NCBI RefSeq assembly: GCF_003259845.1
Contig: NZ_QLMJ01000005.1
Coordinates: 186,001 to 250,000, forward strand
DNA length: 64,000 bases
DNA from: Actinoplanes lutulentus
GTDB lineage: Bacteria > Actinomycetota > Actinomycetes > Mycobacteriales > Micromonosporaceae
Direction of reading: 5' to 3'
Shown here: piece by piece, positions 26,526 through 34,694 of the stretch
Layout of the letters: each line of letters begins with the position of its first letter
How positions within the stretch are numbered: the first letter of the stretch is position 1
The notes under the pieces: generated by a model
Database searches by the model: none
The model's input: the letters and a program-made list of their open reading frames with translations, nothing else
Told to the model about the DNA's origin: nothing
Position numbers and translations under genes: made by a program

Positions 26526-27164
26526 GTGACCGACCAACGCGCACCCCTCGATCCTGTCTCCGCCGCCATCGCCGACGCGGGCCTCGTCGCCATCCTGCGG
26601 GCGCCGACTGCCGCGGCCTTCTCCGCCGTTGCCGACGTGCTGGTCACGGCCGGTGTCACCGCGCTCGAGATCACCCTCACCTCGCACGGCGCCCTGGAGG
26701 CCATCGCCGGTCTGCGCCGCCAGCTGCCATCGACGGTCCAGGTCGGCGCCGGCACGGTGCTCACCGACGACGATGCGAAAGCGGCTGTCGGCGCGGGCGC
26801 CACCTTCCTGGTCTCGCCGGCGTCGGTGCCGATCGCGACCGACGTGCCGTTCTACCCGGGCACGTTCAGCCCTACTGAGATCTTCGCGGCGTACCGGGCC
26901 GGCGCACCCCTGATCAAACTCTTCCCGGCGGGTGGCCTCGGGCCGTCGTACCTGCGCGATCTGCGCGGCCCGCTGCCGGACGTCCGCGTCATGCCGACCG
27001 GCGGCATCGGCCTCGGTGACATCGCGAAATGGCTGGAGGTCGGCGCGGCCGCGGTCGGCGTCGGCGGCCCGCTGATCGGCGACGCCGCGTCCGGCGGCAG
27101 CCTCACCGCCCTGGCCGCCCGCGCCCGCCACGCGGTCGGCGCCGTAGCGTACGCGCGCTCATGA
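26526..27164 (+). CDS. eda: Bifunctional KHG/KDPG aldolase
   Basis: 212 aa class I aldolase. Visible motifs: VAILRAP, LEITLTSHGALEAI, VGAGTVLT, FLVSPAS and PLIKLFPAGG, where Lys131 is the Schiff-base lysine. It cleaves 2-keto-3-deoxy-6-phosphogluconate to pyruvate and glyceraldehyde 3-phosphate. The stop overlaps the ATG of the kinase (ATGA), forming a two-gene hexuronate/KDG catabolic unit. Start is GTG 26526. Confidence 0.93.
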   Translation: MTDQRAPLDPVSAAIADAGLVAILRAPTAAAFSAVADVLVTAGVTALEITLTSHGALEAIAGLRRQLPSTVQVGAGTVLTDDDAKAAVGAGATFLVSPASVPIATDVPFYPGTFSPTEIFAAYRAGAPLIKLFPAGGLGPSYLRDLRGPLPDVRVMPTGGIGLGDIAKWLEVGAAAVGVGGPLIGDAASGGSLTALAARARHAVGAVAYARS

Positions 27165-28087
27165 GCTCTCTTCTCACGTTCGGCGAGGCCATGGGAATTT
27201 TCGTTGCCGACGGCATCGGGACTCTCGATCACGCCCGCGGATTCACGCTCGGCGTCGCCGGCGCGGAGAGCAACGTCGCGATGGGCGTGGCGCGTCTCGG
27301 CGGCGACGCCACCTGGCTCGGCCGCCTGGGCAAGGACGCCACCGGGTCGCTCATCGCGACTCGCTTGCGCTCTTCGGGGGTACGCGTGATCGCCCTCGAA
27401 GACGACGCGTTCACCGGCCTGATGATCCGGTACCGGCGGTCCGGCCAGTTCATCCACGCCGACTACCACCGGGCGGGCAGTGCCGGGTCACGTCTCAACC
27501 GGTCCGACGTACCCGAGGCCGAGATCGCGGCCGCCTCGATCCTGCACGTCACCGGGATCACGCCGGCGCTGAGCGACAGCTGCCGGTCGGCGGTCTTCGC
27601 CGCGGTGGAGACGGCCCGGTCCGCCGGCGTCACGGTCTCGGTCGACGTGAACTACCGCAGCAAACTGTGGTCGACATACGACGCGGCGCCGGTGCTGCGC
27701 GACCTGGTGAGCCGCGCCGACGTGGTGTTCGCCGGCCCGGACGAGGCAGCGATATTTTTGGGCTCGGCGGATCCGGTCGAGGGCCTGGCCGGTCTGGGCC
27801 CGTCCGAGGTGATCGTGAAGGACGGCGCCCGGGGCTGCGTCGCGCTGATCGACGGCTCCCGCTTCTCGCTGCCGGCCATGTCGGTCTCCTCGATCGACCC
27901 GGTCGGCGCGGGCGACGCGTTCGTGGCGGGCTACCTGGCGGACCGGCTGGCCGGCCTGCCGGCGGCGAACCGCTTGCGCACGGCGATCGAGGCGGGCGCG
28001 TTCGCGGTAACGGTCCCGGGCGACTGCGAGGGCCTGCCAACCCGAGCCGACCTCCAGTCCCTGAGCGGCACCGACATCAACCGCTGA
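27161..28087 (+). CDS. PfkB-family sugar kinase, probably 2-keto-3-deoxygluconate kinase
   Basis: 308 aa ribokinase fold. N-terminal LLTFGEAMGIFV, substrate region GVAGAESNVAMGVARLG, and the C-terminal PfkB signature DPVGAGDAFVAGYLA with the catalytic Asp. Coupling to KDPG aldolase makes 2-keto-3-deoxygluconate the likely substrate, giving KDG to KDPG to pyruvate plus GAP. The PL3 pectate lyase 5 kb away could in principle feed this route. Confidence 0.88.
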   Translation: MSSLLTFGEAMGIFVADGIGTLDHARGFTLGVAGAESNVAMGVARLGGDATWLGRLGKDATGSLIATRLRSSGVRVIALEDDAFTGLMIRYRRSGQFIHADYHRAGSAGSRLNRSDVPEAEIAAASILHVTGITPALSDSCRSAVFAAVETARSAGVTVSVDVNYRSKLWSTYDAAPVLRDLVSRADVVFAGPDEAAIFLGSADPVEGLAGLGPSEVIVKDGARGCVALIDGSRFSLPAMSVSSIDPVGAGDAFVAGYLADRLAGLPAANRLRTAIEAGAFAVTVPGDCEGLPTRADLQSLSGTDINR

Positions 28088-28105
28088 CCGCAACCACGAA
28101 GCCCC

Positions 28106-28230
28106 AGCCCGCCAGCCCGTCAGTTCGTCCGCCCGTCAGTTCGCCCATCCGCCAGCTCCCCATCCGTTCGTCCGCCCATCCGTTCGTTCGCGCGTTCGTT
28201 CGTTCGCGCGTTCGTCCGCCCGTCCGCCGC
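28106..28230. repeat. Degenerate tetranucleotide tandem array
   Basis: About 125 bp built from 4-bp steps such as CGTC, CGTT, CGCC and GCCC on the + strand (for example CCGTTCGTTCGCGCGTTCGT). Similar low-complexity arrays occur at 44355-44393, 44812-44897 and 54891-54944, always next to palindromic repeats. Confidence 0.75.
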
Positions 28231-28289
28231 CTGCTCTGCCCCGACTGCTTGCCTGCTTGCCGGCCTGTCCCGTCGCTTGTTGCCTCCGG

Positions 28290-28335
28290 ATCTTGAGCGA
28301 CTTTGCACATCGGACGGTTGAACATCGCTCAAGAT
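28290..28335. repeat. Single 46-bp inverted repeat
   Basis: ATCTTGAGCGA (28290-28300) and TCGCTCAAGAT (28325-28335) are perfect 11-bp arms around a 24-nt loop. It may be a transcription terminator for the kinase gene, 200 bp upstream, or a protein-binding site. Confidence 0.65.
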
Positions 28336-28467
28336 TTGGAGAGCAGCAACGGTGAGCGGTGATCCTCCTTGCGGGGCGTCGGTACGCCGGTCGGGCTGTG
28401 GGGTTTGTGGGGTTGGGGTGGGGGTACGGGTTGGGGGACGCCAATTCATCTATGTGAGGAGGCTGTG

Positions 28468-28893
28468 ATGCAACCAACGCCGTTCACTCCCTGGTCGTGG
28501 CGGGATCCGGCGGGACCGGCTGGGAGCGACTATGACCCGGCCGGTGTCGAGAGCCTGGATGAGAGCGAAACCGGGCGGTCCGGTGTGGACCTGGTCGGAT
28601 TCAAGGTCGAGGCGACCGATGGGCACATCGGTTCGATCGACCAGGCCAGTTACGACGTCGGCAGTGCGTACCTCGTGGTCGATACCGGGCCGTGGATTTT
28701 CGGGCGGAAGGTGATTCTGCCGGCCGGCACGGTTCAGAACATCGATCACACGGACCGGAAGGTCTATGTGGATCGTACGAAGGAGCAGATCAAGAGCTCT
28801 CCTGAGTATGACAAGGAGACGTTCGAGACGCAGGACTACCGCGAGTCGGTCGGTGAGTACTACACCGGCAACTACCGCGACTATCCGCGCTGA
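28468..28893 (+). CDS. PRC-barrel domain protein
   Basis: 141 aa. The PRC-barrel lies at about residues 38-105: DLVGFKVEATDGHIGSIDQA, YLVVDTGPWIFGRKVILPAG, KVYVDRTKEQIKSSPEYD. PRC-barrel proteins of this type occur in stress or surface-associated settings and their role is unclear. GAGGAGG ends 6 nt upstream of the ATG. The 3' end overlaps the convergent MerR gene by 13 bp, and a 14-bp-stem terminator lies within that gene. Confidence 0.88.
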   Translation: MQPTPFTPWSWRDPAGPAGSDYDPAGVESLDESETGRSGVDLVGFKVEATDGHIGSIDQASYDVGSAYLVVDTGPWIFGRKVILPAGTVQNIDHTDRKVYVDRTKEQIKSSPEYDKETFETQDYRESVGEYYTGNYRDYPR

Positions 28894-29642
28894 TCGTCGC
28901 TGAGGACCGCTGCCCCGCCCGTAACCCCCACGGGCGGGGCAGCGTATTCCAGGTAGGCGGCGAGCCGCGCGGAGCCCGTCAGCATCAGCCGCGCCCGGGT
29001 GTTGATCCGGTCCTGCCAGCCGGCCAGGGACGCCGCGAGCGGTTCCGGGCCGCCGGCCGAGCGGACCTGCCGCAGCACCGACGCGATGTGGCCGAGCAGG
29101 TACCCGCCGCGGCGCAGCAGATGGGCCAGGTCGGCATCCCGTACGTCGGCCGGTGAATAGACCCGGGCCGTGCGGTCGCGGGCCGGCGTGAGGATTCCGG
29201 CGCGCTCCCACTTGCGCAGCGTGGCCGGCACGACGCCGAGCCGGTGCGCGAGCACACCCACGGTGACCGGCGCCGACCCGGTGAACGCGGGAGCGGCCGG
29301 ATGGGCAAGAACGGACACCGTCTCGGAGACCGACTCCAGGGTTTCCCGGTCGCGCTGCAGGAGCACGTGTGCTCCGTCGATGGCGGCGAGCGCTCTTGGA
29401 AGATCAGCCTCGTGGACGAGCCGCATGATCTCGCCGGCCGTGCGGTGCCCGTACCCCGCAATGAGCGCGAGATAGGCGCCGAGCGCGACCACATGCTGGT
29501 CGGTGTAGAGGCGGTAGCCGGCGGCGGAACGGCGCGCCGGCGGGAGGAAGCCGTCGCGCTCGTAGTTGCGGACGGCCTGCGCGGAGAGCCCGTGCAGCTG
29601 GGCCAGATCCGCAGGACGATGGATGCCCTTTTGAGACTTCAG
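28881..29642 (-). CDS. Double MerR-type regulator
   Basis: About 253 aa, with two MerR-like DNA-binding segments: residues about 8-75 (RPADLAQLHGLSAQAVRNYE, YRLYTDQHVVAL) and about 125-190 (VGVLAHRLGVVPATLRKWE, ARVYSPADVRDADLAHLL). Start is uncertain. A CGGAGG ribosome site at 29649-29654 is ideally placed for a CTG start at 29642, right before the conserved region; the nearest in-frame ATG is 29708, which would make a leaderless-type 276-residue product overlapping the divergent gene. It is divergent from a small DUF-type gene with a 21-bp palindrome between. Confidence 0.82.
   Translation of the reverse strand: MKSQKGIHRPADLAQLHGLSAQAVRNYERDGFLPPARRSAAGYRLYTDQHVVALGAYLALIAGYGHRTAGEIMRLVHEADLPRALAAIDGAHVLLQRDRETLESVSETVSVLAHPAAPAFTGSAPVTVGVLAHRLGVVPATLRKWERAGILTPARDRTARVYSPADVRDADLAHLLRRGGYLLGHIASVLRQVRSAGGPEPLAASLAGWQDRINTRARLMLTGSARLAAYLEYAAPPVGVTGGAAVLSDDQRG
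28909..28943 (+). terminator. Strong terminator inside the end of the convergent MerR gene
   Basis: GCTGCCCCGCCCGT and ACGGGCGGGGCAGC form a perfect 14-bp GC-rich stem with a 7-nt loop. It lies 16 bp past the PRC-barrel stop but within the last codons of the minus-strand MerR gene, whose protein there reads APPVGVTGGAAV. It could stop transcription from both sides. Confidence 0.75.
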
Positions 29643-29671
29643 TCGGAGCCTCCGTGCGATGAGCGATGAAA

Positions 29672-29692
29672 CGTTCAATGGGAGAGTCAACG
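29672..29692. promoter_or_regulatory. Probable MerR operator
   Basis: CGTTCA and TCAACG flank a 9-bp centre, an almost perfect 21-bp palindrome lying between the divergent MerR gene and the gene at 29707. Position suggests autoregulation and control of the plus-strand gene. Confidence 0.55.
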
Positions 29693-29706
29693 ATACGGTA
29701 GAGGTC

Positions 29707-30153
29707 ATGAGCGTTGAATCTCTTGCCGCCCGGATCCTCGCGCTGCCCGGGGTGGCGATGACTCGCATCGAGCCGGAGTCCGACATGCCGGACTACACCT
29801 GGGGTGACTGCTTCTTCTTCGCCGGTGCGGACCGGATGCGGCCGTTTGCCACGATCGTCGGGCACGACATCCCGGGCTTCGATGAACAGTCGCGGCTGAA
29901 CCGGCCGGACACCTTCCGGATCAACCTGGAGCTGGGGCGTGACGAGTTCCGGCGGATGTTCGGTTTCGGTCCGGAGGAGCTGGCCGCGAAACGGGCGGAG
30001 ATCGACTTCGCGGCGGAGGACGTGTTCGTGCCGCACCCGGCTTACGGCGTGCAGAGCTGGGGGAGCGTGGTGAACCCGGGACCGCGCACGGCCGCCGAGA
30101 TCGACCGGCTGGCGGAGTACGCGCGGGAGCGATCCCTGAACCGCCAGTCGTGA
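29707..30153 (+). CDS. Small conserved protein, DUF6194-like
   Basis: 148 aa cytoplasmic protein (PDYTWGDCFFFAG, PFATIVGHDIPGFD, FRINLELGRDEFRRMFG, DVFVPHPAYGVQSWGSVVNPG). The pattern, especially the HPAYGxQSWxxVLNP-like end, matches small actinobacterial proteins I associate with DUF6194; function unknown. A GAGG site precedes ATG 29707. It probably belongs to the MerR regulon given the shared control region. Confidence 0.7.
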   Translation: MSVESLAARILALPGVAMTRIEPESDMPDYTWGDCFFFAGADRMRPFATIVGHDIPGFDEQSRLNRPDTFRINLELGRDEFRRMFGFGPEELAAKRAEIDFAAEDVFVPHPAYGVQSWGSVVNPGPRTAAEIDRLAEYARERSLNRQS

Positions 30154-30221
30154 CCGGATCAGTCCGCCCCTGGTCCCGATGATGCCTTCTGCGACGACCA
30201 CGAGCGGCGTTTGATTGAGGC

Positions 30222-30806
30222 ATGACCAACGCGCTCATCGTGATCGACGTACAGGAATCGTTCCGGGCCCGGCCGCTCTGGAAGACCAACAGCAACCCGG
30301 ACGTGATCGAGAATGTCGGCCGTCTCGTGGACGCCGCGCGAGCCGCCGGCGACGCGGTGATCTGGGTGGTGCACTCGGAGCCGGGCACCGGCGGCGTCTT
30401 CGACCCGGAGAGCGGTTTCGTCCGGGTGGTCGACGAGCTGAAGCCGGCCGCGGACGAGCCGCTGCTGGTGAAGTACGTGCACAACGCGTTCACCGGCACC
30501 GATCTCCAGCACCGGCTCACCGTCGGCGGGGTGCGGGCGGTGACCGTCTGCGGTCTGCGTACCGAACAGTGCGTGGAGACCACCGCGCGGGTCGCGTCCG
30601 ACCTCGGGTACGACGTGACGTTCGCCGTCGACGCCACCTCCACGAGCCCGATCCCGCACCGCGACGCCCCGGCCGACCAGACCGTGGAGGAGCTGCTGGC
30701 CGACCCGCGTACGCTTTCCGCGCAGGACGTGGTGACCCGGACCGAATACGCTCTGGCCGGCCGGTTCGCCACGATCAGGACCGTCGCGGAGATTCTCGGG
30801 GAGTGA
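30222..30806 (+). CDS. Isochorismatase-family cysteine hydrolase
   Basis: 194 aa. Catalytic triad visible as Asp9 (ALIVIDVQESF), Lys84 (LLVKYVHNAF) and Cys117 (GLRTEQCVETTARVASD). Such enzymes hydrolyse amides such as nicotinamide, N-carbamoyl compounds or isochorismate; the substrate is not evident. It lies 7 bp upstream of a GlxA-like regulator, a common pairing in which the regulator has a DJ-1/PfpI sensor domain. Confidence 0.92.
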   Translation: MTNALIVIDVQESFRARPLWKTNSNPDVIENVGRLVDAARAAGDAVIWVVHSEPGTGGVFDPESGFVRVVDELKPAADEPLLVKYVHNAFTGTDLQHRLTVGGVRAVTVCGLRTEQCVETTARVASDLGYDVTFAVDATSTSPIPHRDAPADQTVEELLADPRTLSAQDVVTRTEYALAGRFATIRTVAEILGE

Positions 30807-30813
30807 CCGGATC

Positions 30814-31701
30814 GTGAGCAGGGTGCTCTTCGTGCTGACGCCTCAGGTGCATCTGCTCGACCTGGCCGGCCCGGCGCAGGTGTTCGCCACGGCGCCGGGT
30901 TACGAGCTGGCGTACGTGGCCGAGCAGTCGCCGGTGCCGACCTGGCAGGGCGTCGCGCTGCACGCCGAGCTGACCTGGCCGGAGCTGGACGCGGACGACC
31001 TGGTTCTGGTGCCCGGCTGGCGTACCGGATATGGGTTCTTCGCGCCGGAAACGCTGGACCGGATCGCCGCGCATCACGCCGCCGGTGGCACCGTGGCCAG
31101 CGTCTGCTCCGGCGCCGACGCTCTCGGCCGGGCCGGTCTGCTCGCCGGCCGGCGCTGCACCACCCACCACGACCTGCAGGAACGCCTCGCTCGCAGCCAC
31201 CCGTCGGCGACCGTGCTGCCGGACGTGCTGTTCGTGTCCGACGATCGTGTGGTCACCTCGGCCGGCATCGCCAGCGGCATCGACCTGGCGCTGCACCTGG
31301 TCGCGCTGCGGCACGGCCCGGCGGTCGCGGCGCAGGTGGCCCGGGAGATGGTGGTCTACGCCCGGCGCAACGGCGACGAGCAGCAGGAGAGCGCGATGCT
31401 GCGGCACCGCTCGCACCTGTCCGACGTGGTTCACCGGGTGCAGGACCGGATCGACACCGGCTTCGCGGAGCCGCTGCCGCTGGGCGATCTGGCCGCCGAT
31501 GCCGGGGTGAGCGAGCGGACGCTGACCCGGCTGTTCAGCACGGCGACCGGGCAGACGCCGCTGCGCTATCAGCAGCAGCTGCGGCTGGAACGCGCCGAAT
31601 ATCTGATCGGCCACGGCTCCACCGTGGAGTCGGCGGCTCGTGCCGTGGGATTCGGTGACGCTCGGATGTTGCGGCGCCTGCGTGCCCGTACCCTTGTTTG
31701 A
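30814..31701 (+). CDS. GlxA-like AraC-family regulator with DJ-1/PfpI domain
   Basis: 295 aa from GTG. Residues 1-170 form a DJ-1/PfpI-like domain (LLDLAGPAQVF, TVASVCSGADALGRAG with Cys98 at the nucleophile elbow). Residues about 205-295 are an AraC helix-turn-helix pair (LGDLAADAGVSERTLTRLFS, LRYQQQLRLERAEYL). It probably senses a metabolite and controls the preceding hydrolase. The stop overlaps the HAD gene start region (TTGATGA). Confidence 0.92.
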   Translation: MSRVLFVLTPQVHLLDLAGPAQVFATAPGYELAYVAEQSPVPTWQGVALHAELTWPELDADDLVLVPGWRTGYGFFAPETLDRIAAHHAAGGTVASVCSGADALGRAGLLAGRRCTTHHDLQERLARSHPSATVLPDVLFVSDDRVVTSAGIASGIDLALHLVALRHGPAVAAQVAREMVVYARRNGDEQQESAMLRHRSHLSDVVHRVQDRIDTGFAEPLPLGDLAADAGVSERTLTRLFSTATGQTPLRYQQQLRLERAEYLIGHGSTVESAARAVGFGDARMLRRLRARTLV

Positions 31702-32378
31702 TGATCTTGAATGGGGTTCTCTTCGACCTGGACGGCACGCTCGGTGATCATGACGGGTCCGTCGAGGCCGCGCTGGGCGCGTGGCTGCCGTCGATCGGTG
31801 TGCCGGCCTCGGCGGAGAACCGCGCGCTCTGGGAGAAGATCACCGAGCGGCATCTCGCCGCTTGGCGGCGGCGGGAGATCGGGTACGCCGAGCAGCGCCG
31901 GCGACGGTTGACGGAGTTCCTGCCGCTGGTCGGTGTTTCCTGCGAAGCAGACGAACTGGATACTATTTTTTCCGGTTATCTGGCTCATTACGACACCGGC
32001 TACCGGGCCTACGGCGACGCGGTCGCTGCGGTGGCCGCGGCTGTCGAGGCCGGCCTGGCGGTCGCGGTGCTGACCAACGGCAGTGCTGCTCAGCAGCGCG
32101 GCAAGCTGGCTCGGATAGGCCTGAGCTCCATCGCATCGGTGTTCACTCCCGACGATCTCGGGGTCGCCAAACCCGATCCGGACGCGTTCCGCATCGCCTG
32201 TTCTCGATGGGGAATCGCGCCCGGATCGGTGCTCAGCGTGGGCGACAATCACGCGTTCGACGTGCTGGCGGCACGGGCGGCCGGCCTGCGGGCGGTGCAC
32301 CTCGACCGGACCGGCGCCGGGCCGGCTTCCGAGGCGCACCGCATCAGCACGCTGCGTGAACTGGCGACCTACTTGTAG
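31701..32378 (+). CDS. HAD-superfamily phosphatase
   Basis: 225 aa. Motif I FDLDGTLGD (Asp9, Asp11), helical cap with an acidic/basic stretch, motif II VLTNGS, motif III lysine in GVAKPDPDAF, motif IV VGDNHAFDV. Likely a small-molecule phosphatase. ATG 31701 shares its A with the preceding TGA. The 3' end overlaps the convergent pectate lyase gene by 10 bp. Confidence 0.92.
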   Translation: MILNGVLFDLDGTLGDHDGSVEAALGAWLPSIGVPASAENRALWEKITERHLAAWRRREIGYAEQRRRRLTEFLPLVGVSCEADELDTIFSGYLAHYDTGYRAYGDAVAAVAAAVEAGLAVAVLTNGSAAQQRGKLARIGLSSIASVFTPDDLGVAKPDPDAFRIACSRWGIAPGSVLSVGDNHAFDVLAARAAGLRAVHLDRTGAGPASEAHRISTLRELATYL

Positions 32379-33163
32379 GTGATGTTCGCGGTCGTGTACT
32401 TGCAGAAGGTGCCGTCCGGGCCGCTGCCGGTCTTGGTCGGCTCTGCGCCGGTCTTGTTGCCGGTGAAGCGGTCGCAGATCGAGATCTTCTTCTTGCTGTC
32501 ACCGGTGATCGTGATGCCGGAGAGCGTGGCGGTGTCGCCGAAGTTGGTGTTGATGCCGACCAGGGTCTTGCCCGGGGCGGCGACCGTCACGTTCTTCACG
32601 ATGACGGTGCGCTTGTACTGCGTCGAGCAGTTGCCGCAGGAGCGGTACAGCTTGCCGAAGTCGCTCACGTCGAAGCTGCTGATCGTCAGCGTGCCGCCAC
32701 CGTTGTGCTGGAACACCTTGTCGCTTGCCGACTTCGCGCCGCCGCCGGTGACCGTGTACTTGGCGCTGGAGCCACCCTTGAACGTGGCGGCGTCCTCGCC
32801 GACGTTCTCCCACCACACGTTCTGGATCGTGCAGGAGCCCTTGCAGTGCACGCCGTCCGCGGCCGGCGAGCCGATGATGACGTTCTTCAGCACCGCGCCG
32901 TCGGCCAGCACGAACAGCGGGTCCTGGCCCTCCTCCTGCGAGTCGCCGCCGAGCGCGCCACTGCCGACGTACCGCTTCAGGCCGCCGTCCAGCGTGCCGG
33001 AGACCGCCTTGCTCGCGGTGAGCTTGACCGTGCCGGTGGCGCTCGGCCAGGTCGCCGCCGAAGCGCCCTGGGTATAGACCACGGCGCTCAGGCCCAGTCC
33101 GACCGCGGCGACCGCCACGATCCCGGCACGCCAGCGCTTCCGCAGATTCTTGAACACAGTCAA
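32369..33163 (-). CDS. Secreted pectate lyase, family PL3
   Basis: 264 aa. A Tat- or Sec-like signal (KNLRKRWRAGIVAVAAVGLGLS...GASA) precedes a short right-handed beta-helix enzyme. PL3 motifs: VLKNVIIGSPAADGVHCKGSC, VWWENVGEDAATFKG, KVFQHNGGGTLTISSF, YRSCGNCSTQYKR and ICDRFTGN. It cleaves polygalacturonate by beta-elimination, with calcium. This fits a plant-litter lifestyle. Cysteine pairs suggest disulfides. Confidence 0.93.
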   Translation of the reverse strand: MTVFKNLRKRWRAGIVAVAAVGLGLSAVVYTQGASAATWPSATGTVKLTASKAVSGTLDGGLKRYVGSGALGGDSQEEGQDPLFVLADGAVLKNVIIGSPAADGVHCKGSCTIQNVWWENVGEDAATFKGGSSAKYTVTGGGAKSASDKVFQHNGGGTLTISSFDVSDFGKLYRSCGNCSTQYKRTVIVKNVTVAAPGKTLVGINTNFGDTATLSGITITGDSKKKISICDRFTGNKTGAEPTKTGSGPDGTFCKYTTANITYK

Positions 33164-33193
33164 GCCTTCCCTCGAACTTCGGTGTCGAAAGGC

Positions 33194-33790
33194 TCAGTGG
33201 TCCCCAGCCGCGGAAAGGTTGCCCGGAAAATCAAAATCTTCGTCATCGGCCACATCACCAACATCAACGACCAAGACCTCTTGGGTACGCAGATAGTCGC
33301 GCGCGCCTCGATCCCCGGTAGCCGTGGTGGATATGGCGGCCCAGTGGTCCCGCCCGAGCAGAACGGGGTGCCCGCGGCGTCCGTGGTAACCGCCCATGAC
33401 AAGAGCACCCGGTGTTGCGTGGGCGACGATCCGGCGGACAGCTTCGGCGCTGACCCCGGGCATGTCGACGAGCATCACGACGACAGCGGTGGGTTCCTCA
33501 GGCGCTTGCTCGCTCGGCGCTTGTGTCAGCGTGGTCAGCCCGGTGCGCAGTGAGGACGCCATGCCGGTCTCCCAGTCCGGGTTGACGACGGTTTCGGGAA
33601 GCCCGGGCGCGGCAGCCCGCACCTCGTCAGCGGCAGCGCCGAGAACGACGAGTACTCGGTCGCAGCCGGCCTGACGCAGGGTGTCGGCGGCCCGTTCGAC
33701 GAACAGTTGCCCTTCGTGCCGGACGAGAGCCTTCGGCATCCCGTAACGACGCCCAGCCCCAGCCGCCAGAACCAGCCCAGCCACACCCAT
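33194..33790 (-). CDS. MocA/MobA-like nucleotidyltransferase
   Basis: 198 aa, MobA-like NTP transferase fold: GLVLAAGAGRRYGMPKAL (nucleotide loop with conserved Arg and Lys), NPDWETGMASSLRTGL, VVMLVDMPGVS, GYHGRRGHPVLLGRDHW. Resembles molybdenum cofactor cytidylyl- or guanylyltransferases acting in MoCo maturation, but no molybdoenzyme gene is nearby. It lies 30 bp upstream of pectate lyase on the same strand; cotranscription is possible but likely incidental. Confidence 0.87.
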   Translation of the reverse strand: MGVAGLVLAAGAGRRYGMPKALVRHEGQLFVERAADTLRQAGCDRVLVVLGAAADEVRAAAPGLPETVVNPDWETGMASSLRTGLTTLTQAPSEQAPEEPTAVVVMLVDMPGVSAEAVRRIVAHATPGALVMGGYHGRRGHPVLLGRDHWAAISTTATGDRGARDYLRTQEVLVVDVGDVADDEDFDFPGNLSAAGDH

Positions 33791-34694
33791 CCGCCGACGA
33801 TAGCGCCCCCAAGATCGCCCCCGACCGCTCGCCCGGCCGCTTCTCGAAGGCTCGGCACGCGCTCGGCACGGACGCTCGGCAGGAACGTTCGGTAGGAACG
33901 CTCGGCGGGCGATTGGCAGGCTGTTGGCGTGCGCGTGGTCGGTGGAAGTGCCGGACTTGAGTCCGGTTTATCCGGATGGGATGGGATGGGATGCCGGTCG
34001 TTCGCCGCGCTAGATAAAAGGAGCTAATTGACGTGGGTGGCCCCCGGCTCGGTCTCGTGTGCTCCCACGGTAATTTTATAAAGCCGCGGACTTGCCTGGA
34101 CGATGGGTTTCGTCGCCGTTGATAATTGAGTGACTGCGGTTTTGAGCCGGCCTCCGTAAAGTTTCCAAGAACTGCGTCGACGGAATGCTCCGCGGCATCG
34201 TCAGGAGGCCGGACGATCCAGGCCGGAGTCCGGGTGGCACCCGCCACGGTCGCTTTGCGCCTTGTCGGCACGCCGTCGGGATGAGCAGCCTCGCCACCTC
34301 GCCGAACCGACGCCGGCGATGCGCCTTGAGTGAACCTGCCGGGGCCTCGTCGTTTCGGTCCGCTCGCCACGGTCGTCTGGCTCCCCGGAGGCGCAGCCGA
34401 AGCGGTTCTCGTCGCAGCCGAGGCCGGCGCGGTGCCCTTTACGGGGCGGCCCGGAGCAGGGCCTGCTGCCGTGGCCGGATCAGGGCCCGCTGCCGGCTGG
34501 GGCGGTGGGGTTTCGCTGGCTTTCTCGCGGCAGCGGGCAAGTTTCTCGGCGTGGCGGCGCTGCAGGCCCCACGCTCGATCCCGCTCGTGCCGCCGCCGGA
34601 ACGCCTCAGCCTCGGCCGAGTAATTGCGACGCCGCGTTCGATCGCGCATCGTCGACAATTCGGCCCTGCTGAACAATTCCCGCTGCCCCCGCAT
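33627..34694 (-). CDS. Conserved small basic protein with a doubtful long C terminus
   Basis: The first 60 residues (RELFSRAELSTMRDRTRRR, NYSAEAEAFRRRHERDRAWG, LQRRHAEKLARCREK) resemble short, highly basic proteins I know from Micromonosporaceae, so the gene start at 34694 is credible. The frame then runs through a Pro/Ala-rich stretch and AT-richer sequence to 33627, overlapping the nucleotidyltransferase by 164 bp. It crosses a 13-bp tandem repeat (33860-33911) whose period would shift frame, a sign that this part is not under coding constraint. The true product is probably much shorter, or the original stop was lost. Confidence 0.4.
   Translation of the reverse strand: MRGQRELFSRAELSTMRDRTRRRNYSAEAEAFRRRHERDRAWGLQRRHAEKLARCREKASETPPPQPAAGPDPATAAGPAPGRPVKGTAPASAATRTASAAPPGSQTTVASGPKRRGPGRFTQGASPASVRRGGEAAHPDGVPTRRKATVAGATRTPAWIVRPPDDAAEHSVDAVLGNFTEAGSKPQSLNYQRRRNPSSRQVRGFIKLPWEHTRPSRGPPTSISSFYLARRTTGIPSHPIRINRTQVRHFHRPRARQQPANRPPSVPTERSCRASVPSACRAFEKRPGERSGAILGALSSADGCGWAGSGGWGWASLRDAEGSRPARRATVRRTGRRHPASGRLRPSTRRSRRCR

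Larger units (their letters stand above)
28088..28467. other. Intergenic region with short tandem repeats and an inverted repeat
   Basis: No gene seen. 28106-28230 is a degenerate 4-bp tandem array (CGTC/CGTT/GCCC), followed by an inverted repeat at 28290-28335 and a G-rich stretch (28380-28440). A strong GAGGAGG ribosome site at the right end belongs to the PRC-barrel gene. Confidence 0.7.
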
